Source: DATEZO01 sp035255485 (lineage in GTDB: Bacteria > Pseudomonadota > Gammaproteobacteria > Burkholderiales > Burkholderiaceae_D). From it: 64,000 nt of DNA. A model generated the notes under the pieces. That model did no database searches and was not told the DNA's origin. It saw only the letters and a list, made by a program, of their open reading frames with translations. How positions within the stretch are numbered: the first letter of the stretch is position 1; every line of letters starts with the position of its first letter. The stretch spans positions 28,421 through 92,420 of the forward strand of contig DATEZO010000231.1 of NCBI GenBank assembly GCA_035255485.1, given 5' to 3'. Shown in pieces: positions 28,662 to 37,553 of the stretch. The translations under genes were made by a program, and so were the position numbers.

Positions 28662-29792
28662 TCACGATGCTGGCGCCACCGCATGCAATATTGGAGACAA
28701 AATCGCCTGCCCCAACTCTGCGCTGCGTGCGCCATTCCAGCCAGCTCGGATATCCGGTAGATTGGCATTGTCCTTGAAAGGCATTTCCAACGTCAGTGAA
28801 ATGCATTTGAATGTATGGCCAATATATTTGGATGCCAGCTTCAACGTATCTGCTTGGTATTTACCGGCTGGATATCCATGTTCAGACTGAAATTCAGGGC
28901 TGGTTTGCTTAAAATGCGTAATAAAAATCTCTTGCTCCATGGCCTGCTGGGAACTGAAATTTTCAAGCATCTCGTTACCCGCAACAAAGACATAAGGCAG
29001 CGCTTCGTCGCCATGTATGTCAAGAAACAGATTGCATCCCGTTTCATGGATTTTGTCCCTGACGACAAATACTTCAGGGCTTGTATCCATTGACGGCGCC
29101 ATCCACTCGCGATTCAGGTTTACCCCTGCAGCATTGGTGCGCAAGTTACCGTGAATTGCACCATCCGGATTCATATTAGGTACGATGTAAAATACTGCGT
29201 ATTTCCTCAGTAGGCGAGCAATTTCATTTGTAGGATCTAGAAGCGCATTGAGCATGCCTTCAACAAACCATTCCGCCATCGTTTCACCAGGATGTTGTCG
29301 CGCAACTACCCATATTTTCTGCGCAGCGAACGGGTTGCCTACAATGACCGCATTCATGTCACGTCCTTCGACAGTACTACCAAGGTCAAGCAGCCGAGCT
29401 AATGGCGACATCGTAGCGCGTCCGAGCAAATCCAAATGCCGTTCCCAAGAATAAGGTTCGAAATACGCATAATAGACGCTATCATGTTCTGGAGTGTGCA
29501 TTATCGTCATGACTTGCCCATCATAAGCGGTCGGTACGCGAAACCAATCAATACGATCATAACTGGCTACCGCTTGATAATTTTCCCAGCCCGTAGAATA
29601 TGTCGCCTGACCTGCATTGAGAAAGCGCATGATGCACGCGTTGTCGGCTGCTCCCTGCAACCTGAAATAGAACCATTGCAAAAAATTTGCATGTGAGTCT
29701 TTACGAATATTGAGGTCGATTGCCTGAGGATTATCGGTGCGCAACACTTCAATCGCACCGCCGTCAAATTCTTGACTGATTTTGATAGGCAT
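28662..29792 (-). CDS. M14 zinc carboxypeptidase, cytosolic carboxypeptidase-like
   Basis: 376 residues with an N-terminal beta domain (about 1-110) typical of cytosolic-carboxypeptidase-like M14 enzymes, then the catalytic domain. Zinc ligands are His and Glu in RQHPGETMAEW and a later His in DIHGDEALPY. NLNREW supplies the substrate-carboxylate Asn-Arg pair and SLTLEMPF the catalytic Glu. No signal peptide, so cytoplasmic. Bacterial substrates of this subfamily are mostly unknown. Convergent with the DUF2863-type gene. Confidence 0.88.
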   Translation of the reverse strand: MPIKISQEFDGGAIEVLRTDNPQAIDLNIRKDSHANFLQWFYFRLQGAADNACIMRFLNAGQATYSTGWENYQAVASYDRIDWFRVPTAYDGQVMTIMHTPEHDSVYYAYFEPYSWERHLDLLGRATMSPLARLLDLGSTVEGRDMNAVIVGNPFAAQKIWVVARQHPGETMAEWFVEGMLNALLDPTNEIARLLRKYAVFYIVPNMNPDGAIHGNLRTNAAGVNLNREWMAPSMDTSPEVFVVRDKIHETGCNLFLDIHGDEALPYVFVAGNEMLENFSSQQAMEQEIFITHFKQTSPEFQSEHGYPAGKYQADTLKLASKYIGHTFKCISLTLEMPFKDNANLPDIRAGWNGARSAELGQAILSPILHAVAPAS

Positions 29793-30238
29793 ATAAATGA
29801 TTGATAATTTCTGATTATCGCAGATGTATTTTATGCATCCACAATGTATGAATCCACAAAAAAATTGATGATAGGAGCAACTCTAAATATTTTATATAGC
29901 TAGTTTGCGTACCACACCCAAATTTGCCGCCGCATAACGCAGGTGAATGGCGCTGACGTCTTTACAAAAGGCCACGTCCATGCAACTGTGCAATCCATTT
30001 TGATGCCCCAGTGGAGCCGTGTTGCGCCCAATATCGCTTGCACCTCTGGGGCCGTTGAGCCAATCAGGCAAAGAATTTCCGTAGCCTTTTTTCCATAGAA
30101 GCTGGTGTAGCTGCGGCAATTCTTGCCGTACCGGCACAGCGTAGCGTCGCACGATATCATTGGACGGCGCAATCGCCCTGGACGGTGTAGAGCATACAAG
30201 GAAAAAAATTAATCGTTCTGCTATAATTTCATTCTTGT
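29793..30238. other. Intergenic region with a transposase remnant and tRNA promoter
   Basis: 446 bp containing the ISAs1 fragment described separately and, at 30222-30227, a TATAAT box about 12 bp before the tRNA-Pro gene, which is its probable -10 element. Confidence 0.5.
29892..30090 (-). pseudogene. ISAs1-family transposase C-terminal remnant
   Basis: In one frame (ending at 29900) the translation reads ATRLHWGIK and in the next frame (ending at 29892) NGLHSCMDVAFCKDVSAIHL-RYAAANLGVVRKLAI. Together these match the end of ISAs1-type transposases (SHWGIEN-LHW-LDV-F-ED-...-AAENFA-LRRIAL). A frameshift near 30003 and loss of the rest of the gene make it a relic. Confidence 0.7.
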
Positions 30239-30315
30239 CGGGGCGTAGCGCAGCCTGGTAGCGTACTTGCATGGGGTGCAAGGGGTCGAGTGTTCGAATC
30301 ACTCCGTCCCGACCA
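30239..30315 (+). tRNA. tRNA-Pro (anticodon GGG)
   Basis: A full 77-nt cloverleaf. The acceptor stem CGGGGCG pairs with CGTCCCG (one G-U pair). The anticodon stem CTTGC/GCAAG has the loop ATGGGGT, giving anticodon GGG. The T arm contains GTTCGAATC, and CCA is encoded. A TATAAT box lies just upstream. Its 3' half from 30271 is the attachment site of the element to the right. Confidence 0.96.
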
Positions 30316-30320
30316 ATAAA
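30271..30320 (+). repeat. attL: 50-bp direct repeat at the tRNA-Pro 3' end
   Basis: These 50 bases, from the anticodon loop through CCA plus AATAAA, are repeated at 43628-43677 with one difference (C at 30287, A in the other copy). This marks the left junction of a 13.36-kb integrated element whose integrase gene lies at the other end. Confidence 0.95.
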
Positions 30321-30323
30321 CAT

Positions 30324-30360
30324 AAAGGGGTTAGTGATAGCGTTCACTAACCCCTTTTTC
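30324..30360 (+). terminator. Terminator after tRNA-Pro, supplied by the element
   Basis: A 14-bp perfect stem (AAAGGGGTTAGTGA with TCACTAACCCCTTT, 6-nt loop) followed by TTC starts 4 bp inside the element. The chromosomal equivalent is at 43680-43717 past attR. Both share the TAGTGA-N6-TCACT centre. Confidence 0.85.
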
Positions 30361-30418
30361 TTTCACCGGGTTTTGGTGAGAGAAACGGTAAGAAAAAATC
30401 TATCGATACTCCTGCGCT

Positions 30419-30697
30419 TTAGATTAGCGGGCGTGGGCTTGAGAGCGATCCGTTCTCGGCAGCGGACGCCTTTGAACATGAATGAGATTTCAATGCTACT
30501 TTCCGAACCGGCTTTAACGCCCCTCCCGTCTCTACCCATTCCTCGTACCCACTAGTATCGATCAAGATGCGGTTATCCGGCGCCTTTATCCACACCTTGT
30601 CCTGTTGCCAGATGCCGTCACGAATTTTTGTGCGGATCGCATCCGGCGTGTACCCGGATACGGACGCAAATTTTTCAATGGTCATGTAGCGTAGCAT
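30419..30697 (-). CDS. Excisionase-like DNA-binding protein
   Basis: 92 residues starting at MLRYMTIEKFASVSGY. The winged-helix signature MTIEKFA-SGYTPDAIRTKIRDGIW...KAPDNRILIDTSGYEEWVE matches small phage excisionases, which bend attachment-site DNA and direct integrase toward excision. The tail is basic and Ser/Pro-rich. The longer open frame upstream overlaps the Lar-like gene and lacks similarity. It lies 99 bp from attL, whereas the integrase lies at attR; the two are neighbours across attP only in the circular form. Confidence 0.75.
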   Translation of the reverse strand: MLRYMTIEKFASVSGYTPDAIRTKIRDGIWQQDKVWIKAPDNRILIDTSGYEEWVETGGALKPVRKVALKSHSCSKASAAENGSLSSPRPLI

Positions 30698-30725
30698 TTT
30701 CGTCCCGGTGATCGCTGGAACAGCA

Positions 30726-30950
30726 CTAACCCCTACGGGCCCATTCTTCAACCGCCTGATCGTCTGTCTCTCCCCCCGGACCTTGGCACCCGCAATCACT
30801 GCACTGCACCACATAGACAGCAGGATAGCCCTCTGCTGCATCCTGGGTCTTTACGACTTCCCCGACACCTTTGCAGAATGGACAGAGGGGGATTTCCGAA
30901 ATTACGGTTTTCCGGTCGTGTGCGGGTTGATTTAAAATGACAGCAGTCAT
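30726..30950 (-). CDS. Lar-like restriction alleviation / zinc-ribbon protein
   Basis: 74 residues with two Cys pairs (CPFCKGVGEV and CSDCGCQG) about 30 residues apart and the ending DDQAVEEWARR. This is the pattern of phage Lar-type proteins (CPFCGG...C..CG....A...WN.R). Rac-prophage Lar relieves type I restriction of incoming DNA. Here the role is inferred from the pattern. It lies 28 bp upstream of the excisionase gene on the same strand. Confidence 0.65.
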   Translation of the reverse strand: MTAVILNQPAHDRKTVISEIPLCPFCKGVGEVVKTQDAAEGYPAVYVVQCSDCGCQGPGGETDDQAVEEWARRG

Positions 30951-31105
30951 GATCTAAGCTCCCTATAGCTTGGTTTGTGATGAGGGTGATTCGACGTTGG
31001 CGCGTCGCTTCACCCGTTTTTTCGCCTGTAAAATCGGCAGAGTGTTTTGATGCCTGTCAACAATACATCAGAATAATAAAATTTTCTACCTAGCACGTAA
31101 AAAAT

Positions 31106-31162
31106 ATTTGCGCAACGATAATTTATGCAATTGTTAAAATAATTTAGAAAAATTGCGCAAAT
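31106..31162. repeat. Inverted repeat just past the late operon
   Basis: ATTTGCGCAA (31106-31115) and TTGCGCAAAT (31153-31162) are perfect 10-bp inverted arms 37 bp apart in very AT-rich sequence, immediately after the stop of the last late gene. The loop is long for a terminator; binding sites for a regulator or integrase accessory protein are possible. Confidence 0.4.
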
Positions 31163-31163
31163 G

Positions 31164-31406
31164 CTATTTTTCGCGTCCGTGCAACAGCATCAGCAGTTCG
31201 CGCCCCTTGCGGAATGCATCGGCTGCATCCATCCCCACCGGTACGGTCCCGGCAACCAATTGCACTGCCAGCACACCGATTACCGCGCGTAGTGACTGGC
31301 GCAAAGTGGATCCCGCCGGGGTTCCATTGATTGCGCTTTCAATCTCTTCCAGTGGCGTGCGGGCCAGTGCGTCTCCATCAATATCCTGCATGGTGCCCTC
31401 CATCAT
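31164..31406 (-). CDS. Small element protein of unknown function
   Basis: 80 residues. A hydrophobic stretch (RAVIGVLAVQLVAGTVPVGM) could be a membrane helix, and the end is charged. Start ATG at 31406 overlaps the stop of the tape measure gene (ATGA), so translation is probably coupled. Tail-assembly or membrane roles are guesses. Confidence 0.5.
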   Translation of the reverse strand: MMEGTMQDIDGDALARTPLEEIESAINGTPAGSTLRQSLRAVIGVLAVQLVAGTVPVGMDAADAFRKGRELLMLLHGREK

Positions 31407-34400
31407 GACGCTGCGTTCGCAGCGGATTCCAGTTGCCGAAGAAACCCAGTCAACGTGTTTGCATCGGCAGCCGATGCCACGTTTATAGTAGTGTTTTTAC
31501 CAGGCATGTTGATATTGACCGTGTGTGTACTATTGCCTGCAAGCGGTGCCGATTCCTGCGGCTGCTGTGCTGCGTTGCCGGAACCTAGCGCCGGCAGGCC
31601 CACATCGGGTGCATTCAATGCGCCCGATGCATCTGGGTCTTTCCAGGCGCCGCCGGCATCCGGAATTGGTTGACGGCGGGAGCGTCGCATTTGCCCGTTT
31701 GCGTCGGTATAAACCCAATTGCCGTTTGCATCCATCCACGGGGCAGGTGCGCTGGTAAATTCAAGTGCTTTTCCCTGCGCGTCTGATGAGAATTTATCCT
31801 TGTTGTAAAACAGGTTGTCATTGACCCGCTGGACGCCGTCCGCCAATCGATTTGCACTGCTTGCAGCGCGATCCATGGAGCCGGCCATGCCATCATAACT
31901 ATCCGCGGCGTTCCTGTTTGCCTTTGCGGCTTCATCAGTTGCATTTTTGACGCGCCCGATACGATCCGCCATTTCGTCGCTAATATCGGCCTGCTTCAGT
32001 TTTACTCTGGCAAGTGCTTCCAGTGCATCCAGTTCCTTTTTCCGTGCATCGGTAAGTTTGCCCTGCATTTCCAGTTCGGCCCGGTCGACAGCTATCTTGG
32101 CCAATGTCGCCTCCGCCTCCGCGCGTATTGCTTCCGCCTGCAGTCGCAATAGTTCAATTTCAAGTTCGCGAATGCGGTTGGCTGCTTCCATTGCGGCCTT
32201 TTCATCACCCTTGGCTCTGGCGATCGCTTCCACAGTGCGCGTCTGCTCAATGGCTAGCTGAATGCCGGCCTGTTCTAAACTGAATGACGCCTGCTTGGCG
32301 TGCGCGTTGGCTTCGATTTTTTCCTTTTGATCGGCCAGGGCATCGGCGTATAGCGCCGCGGCGCGCGCCGCGGCCAGCTCGGCCTCCGTAACTTGCTGAG
32401 TGGTTGCAGTGCCTCTTTCTTTTGCCACTCTGAGCCGTTCAAGTTCGACTGTTGCCGCGGCATATGCGCTGCGCAGTTCAAACAACCGGCCGGAATTGTC
32501 TTTGTGGACTTCGGCCTCTAACCTCGCTTGCTCCCTCAATACCCTCGATGCGTCGGCTTGTGCGATCGCCTTGTCAGCGTCCTGCTGGCGAATGTCAACA
32601 ACTCGCTTAAGGTCTTCTACTTGCTTTTTCCGTTCAGGGGATTCGACTTTCATTTGCGCCAGCAATTTTTCTTTTTCGCGCAATTCCTGCTGTGCCACCA
32701 TAAGCGCGTCGACTTTGGCAAGGGCCTCTTGCCGTACTGCCTTCTCTGTAGCTTCAGAGGCGGCAATTATCGCCTTACGGATCTCTAATTCGTTGCCGGA
32801 TAGCCGCGCAAGGGCAACGGATGCATCGCCCTCCGCCTTCCGTGCTGCAACCGCTTTTTCAGCAGTATGAACATTGTCGATAGCACGTTGGTTAAGTAGA
32901 TCAAAGGTTGCGGTGAGCTTTTCCCATGATGGCCGCGCCTGATCTGCTGTAGCCGCTGCTTTGGCATTGGCGGTTGCAAGTCGGCTCGTTTCAGCCGCTG
33001 TTTGGTCAAGCTTAGGTCCGACAAGATCAAGCGCCGCTTTTAGGATTGTTGACTGATCGGAAAAGCGCTGTACGCTCTCTTTGGCACGATCAAATTCCGC
33101 ACTGACCTTGGCGCCAAAGTTCGAGAATGTGGCTTTGGTCCGTTCCAAAAAGCCGGTGAAATCCACCGTGAACAGTGACTTGTTGAAATCGCTGATTGTC
33201 GTGATGATGGCCTGCAGCCCGCCCACTGCAGTAGTGTGAAGTAGCAAGAACCCGTTCACTGCGGCCGATGTCGAGGCGGCGCCGATCCTGCCAAGTTCAA
33301 GGAGACTTTGCAGAATGCCCGAACTGCCAATTTCAGCAAGCGTTTCCGTGATGGCGTTTCGAAAGATAGTCCATTCTTGCCCCAGCGTCTTGCCGGCGTT
33401 GTCTCCGGCCTTGTAGGTCCGGTCAAGCGCTAACGCCAATTTCGGTAAAAGGTCAACCGCAAGCACTTGCCCGTCAGATACCATCTTCACCAGTTGATCA
33501 GTGGTGATACCCAGGCCATCGGCGGCGGCCTTGAGCGCACCGGGCAAACGATCGCCCAATTGCCCGCGTAGTTCTTCCATCGATACGGTGCCCTTGCTGA
33601 CCATCTGAGCAAGGGCGTTCAGGGCGTCGGACGTCTCATCGGCTGATTTACCAGCGGCGGACATCGCCCGTGAAATCGATTCAAAAACAACTCGGCTCTG
33701 TTCACCTTCCAGTGCAGTGCCCTTGGTTGATGCGGCAAACTGTGCATACGACTTGGCCGTCGATATCAGCTCGAGCCCTAATTCTTTGGAAACTCCCTTT
33801 AGCCACGCCATTTCCTTGGAAGCGGCTTCCGATGAACCGGTGACAATGTGCAGGGTGCGGCCAATATTTTCGAGTTCGACGTTAGCGCGGACAAACTCTG
33901 TAACCCCGGCAACGGATCCAAATAGTGCGGTCAGATGCACCCATGCACCGCGCGCAATCTCTCCCAATGAACGCAGAGAACCGCCGGTTTTGTCGGCGTT
34001 GTCTCGCAATTCTTTTTGCCCAGCAATTTGCTGCTGATGGGCGTTTTTAATTTCAGCAGTCAGTTTCTGTTCCGCAGCTGCAGCCAGGCGCGCGCCTGTA
34101 GTCACATCCGCTAGCGCATCCTGTTTCTGACGAAGAGCGGCGCGTGAATCTAGAATAGCTGTACGCAGCGCCAGCACGTCCATGCGGTATTTGTCGGCAT
34201 TACCGCCGGATGTCGCATATTCCAGTTTGAGGCGTGCCAGGGCTTCGCGTTGTTCGTCGAGGGCCCGCTTGGCTGCTTTGGCTTCCGCTTGCGCGGTAGA
34301 CTCTGCGGCGCGTTGCTGCTTGGTCGTGTTCGTAAGTTCTGCCAGGGCCTCTTGCAGGTGTCCGGCGGCCGCGCCGCTTGTGCTGAATGCGCCGGCTGTT

Positions 34401-34513
34401 GCCTTTCCTTCAGCGGCAAGGGCATCAAGTTCTATTGCTAATTTTTCAACGCTGTCAGAGCCTTCAACGTCAACGCCAAGCGTTAGCCGAACGTCTCGAT
34501 TATTGGTTGCCAT
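31403..34513 (-). CDS. Phage tape measure protein
   Basis: 1,036 residues. The region about 190-400 has the tape-measure N-terminal domain (FVRANVELENIGRTLHIVTG, MVSKGTVSMEELRGQLGDRLPGALKAAADGLG). This is flanked by long Ala/Lys/Glu-rich coiled coils (about 35-170 and 520-870) and hydrophobic segments near 400-440. Such proteins set tail length and leave the tail during DNA entry. It is an oddity here because no tube, sheath, chaperone or baseplate gene accompanies it. Its length would predict a tail of roughly 150 nm if built by the usual rule. Confidence 0.85.
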   Translation of the reverse strand: MATNNRDVRLTLGVDVEGSDSVEKLAIELDALAAEGKATAGAFSTSGAAAGHLQEALAELTNTTKQQRAAESTAQAEAKAAKRALDEQREALARLKLEYATSGGNADKYRMDVLALRTAILDSRAALRQKQDALADVTTGARLAAAAEQKLTAEIKNAHQQQIAGQKELRDNADKTGGSLRSLGEIARGAWVHLTALFGSVAGVTEFVRANVELENIGRTLHIVTGSSEAASKEMAWLKGVSKELGLELISTAKSYAQFAASTKGTALEGEQSRVVFESISRAMSAAGKSADETSDALNALAQMVSKGTVSMEELRGQLGDRLPGALKAAADGLGITTDQLVKMVSDGQVLAVDLLPKLALALDRTYKAGDNAGKTLGQEWTIFRNAITETLAEIGSSGILQSLLELGRIGAASTSAAVNGFLLLHTTAVGGLQAIITTISDFNKSLFTVDFTGFLERTKATFSNFGAKVSAEFDRAKESVQRFSDQSTILKAALDLVGPKLDQTAAETSRLATANAKAAATADQARPSWEKLTATFDLLNQRAIDNVHTAEKAVAARKAEGDASVALARLSGNELEIRKAIIAASEATEKAVRQEALAKVDALMVAQQELREKEKLLAQMKVESPERKKQVEDLKRVVDIRQQDADKAIAQADASRVLREQARLEAEVHKDNSGRLFELRSAYAAATVELERLRVAKERGTATTQQVTEAELAAARAAALYADALADQKEKIEANAHAKQASFSLEQAGIQLAIEQTRTVEAIARAKGDEKAAMEAANRIRELEIELLRLQAEAIRAEAEATLAKIAVDRAELEMQGKLTDARKKELDALEALARVKLKQADISDEMADRIGRVKNATDEAAKANRNAADSYDGMAGSMDRAASSANRLADGVQRVNDNLFYNKDKFSSDAQGKALEFTSAPAPWMDANGNWVYTDANGQMRRSRRQPIPDAGGAWKDPDASGALNAPDVGLPALGSGNAAQQPQESAPLAGNSTHTVNINMPGKNTTINVASAADANTLTGFLRQLESAANAAS

Positions 34514-34533
34514 AGCGGCCTTTCATGCGGCTA

Positions 34534-34848
34534 TTACACGCGGTGGAATGAACAGTTAGGACCGGAGGACTTGCGAACAGGTGTGAAGCCTTCCAGTATG
34601 GCGCCAGCGATTGCCGCACCGTTGGAGATATACGTGCCACTAGCCCGCTCTATCATGTGTTTGATTGCGTAGCTATCACGGCGTGCGAGAATCTGCGGGC
34701 GGTCCGGCGTTGTGGTAAGCCACTTGCGCACGGCCGCAACCTGGCTGAGAAATTCAGCGTCCCGTATCGGGGGAACTGACCCGAACCCGAATTTTCCAAG
34801 GTCCGGGTACGTGGTGAAAACGTGGCGAATGTCTTGCGCGGATGTCAT
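34534..34848 (-). CDS. Element protein of unknown function
   Basis: 104 residues, soluble, starting MTSAQDIRHVFTTYPDLGKFGFGS and containing a short helical stretch with YISNGAAIAGAILEGF. No family recognised. Start overlaps the preceding gene's stop by 4 bp; 20 bp separate it from the tape measure gene, so it belongs to the late operon. Confidence 0.5.
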   Translation of the reverse strand: MTSAQDIRHVFTTYPDLGKFGFGSVPPIRDAEFLSQVAAVRKWLTTTPDRPQILARRDSYAIKHMIERASGTYISNGAAIAGAILEGFTPVRKSSGPNCSFHRV

Positions 34849-35291
34849 GCGGAACAGAATTGGCCGATTAGGTATGCGCTTTCGCGGGTAGCGTTTGTCA
34901 GTTCAATAAGCAAGGGCATGCTTTCTTCGGTGAGCCGGGTGAGTTGTTTGATGATTTCGGTTCTTGCTTCGCCGCGCGCCACATATGCAGATTTCTTTTC
35001 TTCAATCACTGCATCCGACCCATCTTCGATATCGTCGACTTTCTTGTCGACGGCGGCATTCAACTCCCTGGCCGCGTGCAGTTGATCCGCGTCGGCTTGC
35101 ACCAACCGGAGTTCCAGCGCTGCAATGGCCCCCTTGATCGTCCCAATTCGTTTTTTCAGATCGACAGCGCGATTGCTAATGTCTCTAAGTTCGGGTTTGA
35201 TCTTTTCACGAAGCGCCGATGAAATTGCGCTCTCATTGCATCCTTTCGCGCGCATCTCGCGTTCTATTTGTTTGCGTTCGTTTTCCGTCAT
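34845..35291 (-). CDS. Coiled-coil element protein of unknown function
   Basis: 148 residues from ATG 35291 (MTENERKQIEREMRAKG), chosen because it makes a 4-bp ATGA overlap with the upstream gene like its neighbours. Nearly all helical, with Leu/Ala heptads over residues 30-130. It resembles scaffold or tail-assembly helpers in composition only; no family recognised. Confidence 0.55.
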   Translation of the reverse strand: MTENERKQIEREMRAKGCNESAISSALREKIKPELRDISNRAVDLKKRIGTIKGAIAALELRLVQADADQLHAARELNAAVDKKVDDIEDGSDAVIEEKKSAYVARGEARTEIIKQLTRLTEESMPLLIELTNATRESAYLIGQFCSA

Positions 35292-35779
35292 TCTGCAGGC
35301 CTCCAAGTCAGCGTATAAGCCGGATCCGCATCGGCGCGGTAGTCGATTTCTTCGCCGGCCTGCTCGGCTTCCCGGATCAAATTTTCTTCATCGATCTGTG
35401 CCTGGTGCAGATCGTCGCTGAGTTCAGACAGGCGGCGCGTCCGCACTAGCGGCCCATGGCCTTCCGGAACGGTCGCCAGCCCTTTATTGATTGCTTTCCG
35501 AACCGTATCCGCGCCCACCAAAAGAACGAATAGCGGCCCCAGGTCAACCGACATGCCGCGCACATGCACGGTCATAAATTCGGCCGGATAGCCAGCAGCG
35601 GCGCGCGTCATGTTCGTTTTTACGATCGCGTCGGCTTCCGCGGACCAATGCGAAACCGCATCATCCACATACGCGCCAACTTCCTTGCGGCTGCGGCGTT
35701 GCGCCTCGATCGCTTCGCGCTCGGCTTTGATCGCGGCGATGCGATCGCGCAGATCTAAAATTTTTTCCTTGAGAGTCAT
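35288..35779 (-). CDS. Element protein of unknown function
   Basis: 163 residues. An N-terminal coiled coil (residues 1-35) leads to a mixed region with a hydrophobic strand (GMSVDLGPLFVLLVGADTV) and a charged helical tail ending DADPAYTLTWRPAE. No family recognised. Overlaps both neighbours by 4 bp (ATGA). Confidence 0.5.
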   Translation of the reverse strand: MTLKEKILDLRDRIAAIKAEREAIEAQRRSRKEVGAYVDDAVSHWSAEADAIVKTNMTRAAAGYPAEFMTVHVRGMSVDLGPLFVLLVGADTVRKAINKGLATVPEGHGPLVRTRRLSELSDDLHQAQIDEENLIREAEQAGEEIDYRADADPAYTLTWRPAE

Positions 35780-36165
35780 AGATTCCGGGCTTTGGCAAAT
35801 GCTTCCAATTGATCGGCAAATTTTGTTGATCGCGCTACATCGGCCCGCATCGCGTCGCGGGATATCGTAAGCTGCGCAATGCGGTTTTCTGCGGCTAGGA
35901 TTTTCTGTACGGTGCGCGGTGAAATCTGCAGTTCAATCAACTGTTCAACAGTGAAATTCCGCAGTTGTTCGCCCGGTTTGCGCAGAATTTCGGCTGCCGT
36001 GGGGTGTGTCGACGCCTCCGTGCGCAAGCGTGCCAGGTTTTTAGATGCCTCCTGTACCGCAGCACTTGCGCGCCGGTAATCTTCCAGCAACCGCTGATGA
36101 CGGGATCGCAGTTCCTCCAGGCGCACCAGGTCAAACGCGACGGATTGCGCATGTGGTGGCGTCAT
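35776..36165 (-). CDS. Coiled-coil element protein of unknown function
   Basis: 129 residues, largely helical with two coiled-coil stretches (about 12-55 and 85-120) separated by LRNFTVEQLIELQISPRTVQKI, which could be a small helix-turn-helix. Part of the packed late operon (4-bp overlaps). No family recognised. Confidence 0.5.
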   Translation of the reverse strand: MTPPHAQSVAFDLVRLEELRSRHQRLLEDYRRASAAVQEASKNLARLRTEASTHPTAAEILRKPGEQLRNFTVEQLIELQISPRTVQKILAAENRIAQLTISRDAMRADVARSTKFADQLEAFAKARNL

Positions 36166-36548
36166 GGTGTCTTTCCCTTGTACGCATCAATTTCCGCCTC
36201 GCGCGCCGCGTAAGGGTCTGATCGTCCGGTCGTGTTACGCCGGGTAGTGTCGACCACTGTCGATTCATCCGCTTGAGCCATGACGCGCACTGTGTCTTCT
36301 CGCAATTCTTGAAGCGTATGGCCTTGTGCGACACAGTAGTCCGCCATGGTTTCGGGGTGGTATCCAAGCGCGCGCATCGTCGGACTCATGATCGCCACAA
36401 GCCCGCGAATCTCGTTTGCTTCAGCCAAGCGGGCACGGAAGCCGTCCGGCGTCGCACTTCGCGGGTCGAGTACCAGCCGCTGCAGCGCGGCGCCGGACCA
36501 TCCGGCAGCCTCCCCCGCGGCAATACAGGATTCGGTAAAGGTACGCAT
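36162..36548 (-). CDS. Head-region element protein of unknown function
   Basis: 128 residues directly after the capsid gene. The stretch RARLAEANEIRGLVAIMSPT resembles the tail of phage S49-type head proteases (ANEIRALC-like segments), but the protease domain itself is absent. The C terminus is polar and Arg/Thr-rich. Possibly a decoration or scaffold-derived protein; not certain. Confidence 0.45.
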   Translation of the reverse strand: MRTFTESCIAAGEAAGWSGAALQRLVLDPRSATPDGFRARLAEANEIRGLVAIMSPTMRALGYHPETMADYCVAQGHTLQELREDTVRVMAQADESTVVDTTRRNTTGRSDPYAAREAEIDAYKGKTP

Positions 36549-36549
36549 G

Positions 36550-37539
36550 TTAATTTGCCTTCAGTCGGATGACAGCGGCGGGGCGGGTGCAAACTGAGAT
36601 CGGATTGCTCTGAGCCTCCAGGAAAAAACCGCGATCCATCGGCATCGGTTGAGCCTTGGCATAGATCGGCAAGCCTGGTGTATTAACCGTTTCATTCCAG
36701 GGTGCAGGTGCAAAGCGCGTCAGGAACATATCCGGCACACCCAAAGGCATCATGTATGCAGTACCGCTTTCAATGCGGGTATTACCGCCTGGTGGGGTGC
36801 GGTATTCTTTGAACCAGGTATTGCCCACCAAGATGCAGCTACGGTAATCGGCGCCCAATTCGGACGGCCGGGCGTATTGCAATTCCGTTTTGTAGTCCGG
36901 ATGCGCTCTCAGGGCGTCCATAAAATCCGGCGCCGCATACGCCAGAAAGCCGGTGGGTCTGGTCCCGCCTAGTGCATCTTCTGCTGCACGTTCCGCGTTG
37001 ATAACGTTAGTCAAAAGCTGTGAGCCGGCGGTGCCAAGTGCCAATGATTTTTCTGTTTGACTGATTCCGAACTCCGAATAAGTATCATGGAGAATGGTTT
37101 CGCCGTCCGCATCCAGAATCTGGCCTTTGATCGCGCCCAGGCGGTGAAACTCGACAGTACTTTCAAGGCTGCAGCGCATAGCGGACAGTTTGCGGCCCTT
37201 CAATTGCTCAGGCGTTTCCAGTGCCGCGCCGCCGAATGCGCGGCGGTCTTGCACTTCATCCGCCAAAACAGAACCCGTATGCGGCAAATGAATTGCTTCG
37301 ATATGAATGCCGTCACGCCGGGGGGATGTATACGGTTCGCCAACACCCCCGCGGGGGGCAGATGGAATCAAACTGATCACGCCACTCTCGTACTCGATGA
37401 GTATTGAGGTAGTGGAAATGCCAGCTTCGTGGAAAATCTTGTCAGCAGCGATCAACCCCGGGGTGACCGGTGCCCTTTGAATGGACGCCGTGAGCTCTGC
37501 CTGATCGCCAAACAATTCCTGTAAAGTTTTAATTGACAT
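36550..37539 (-). CDS. Major capsid protein, lambda gpE family
   Basis: 329 residues, the usual length of the phage_cap_E family. Features typical of it are IEYESGVISLIPSAPRGGVGEP near residue 50, IHLPHTGSVLADEVQDRRAFG, a central SALxxALDAD-like ILDADGETIL strand, and a C-terminal half ending TRPAAVIRLKAN. It would form the icosahedral shell. Starts 14 bp after a small DNA-binding-type gene and ends 1 bp before the next gene. No portal, protease or terminase gene accompanies it. Confidence 0.85.
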   Translation of the reverse strand: MSIKTLQELFGDQAELTASIQRAPVTPGLIAADKIFHEAGISTTSILIEYESGVISLIPSAPRGGVGEPYTSPRRDGIHIEAIHLPHTGSVLADEVQDRRAFGGAALETPEQLKGRKLSAMRCSLESTVEFHRLGAIKGQILDADGETILHDTYSEFGISQTEKSLALGTAGSQLLTNVINAERAAEDALGGTRPTGFLAYAAPDFMDALRAHPDYKTELQYARPSELGADYRSCILVGNTWFKEYRTPPGGNTRIESGTAYMMPLGVPDMFLTRFAPAPWNETVNTPGLPIYAKAQPMPMDRGFFLEAQSNPISVCTRPAAVIRLKAN

Positions 37540-37553
37540 GTTGTGCTCCGTGA

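Noticed and set aside
30419..30841. Longer version of the excisionase gene starting at 30841
   Set aside because: The extra 48 residues overlap the Lar-like gene and lack similarity; family members start at the MLRYMTIEKF position.
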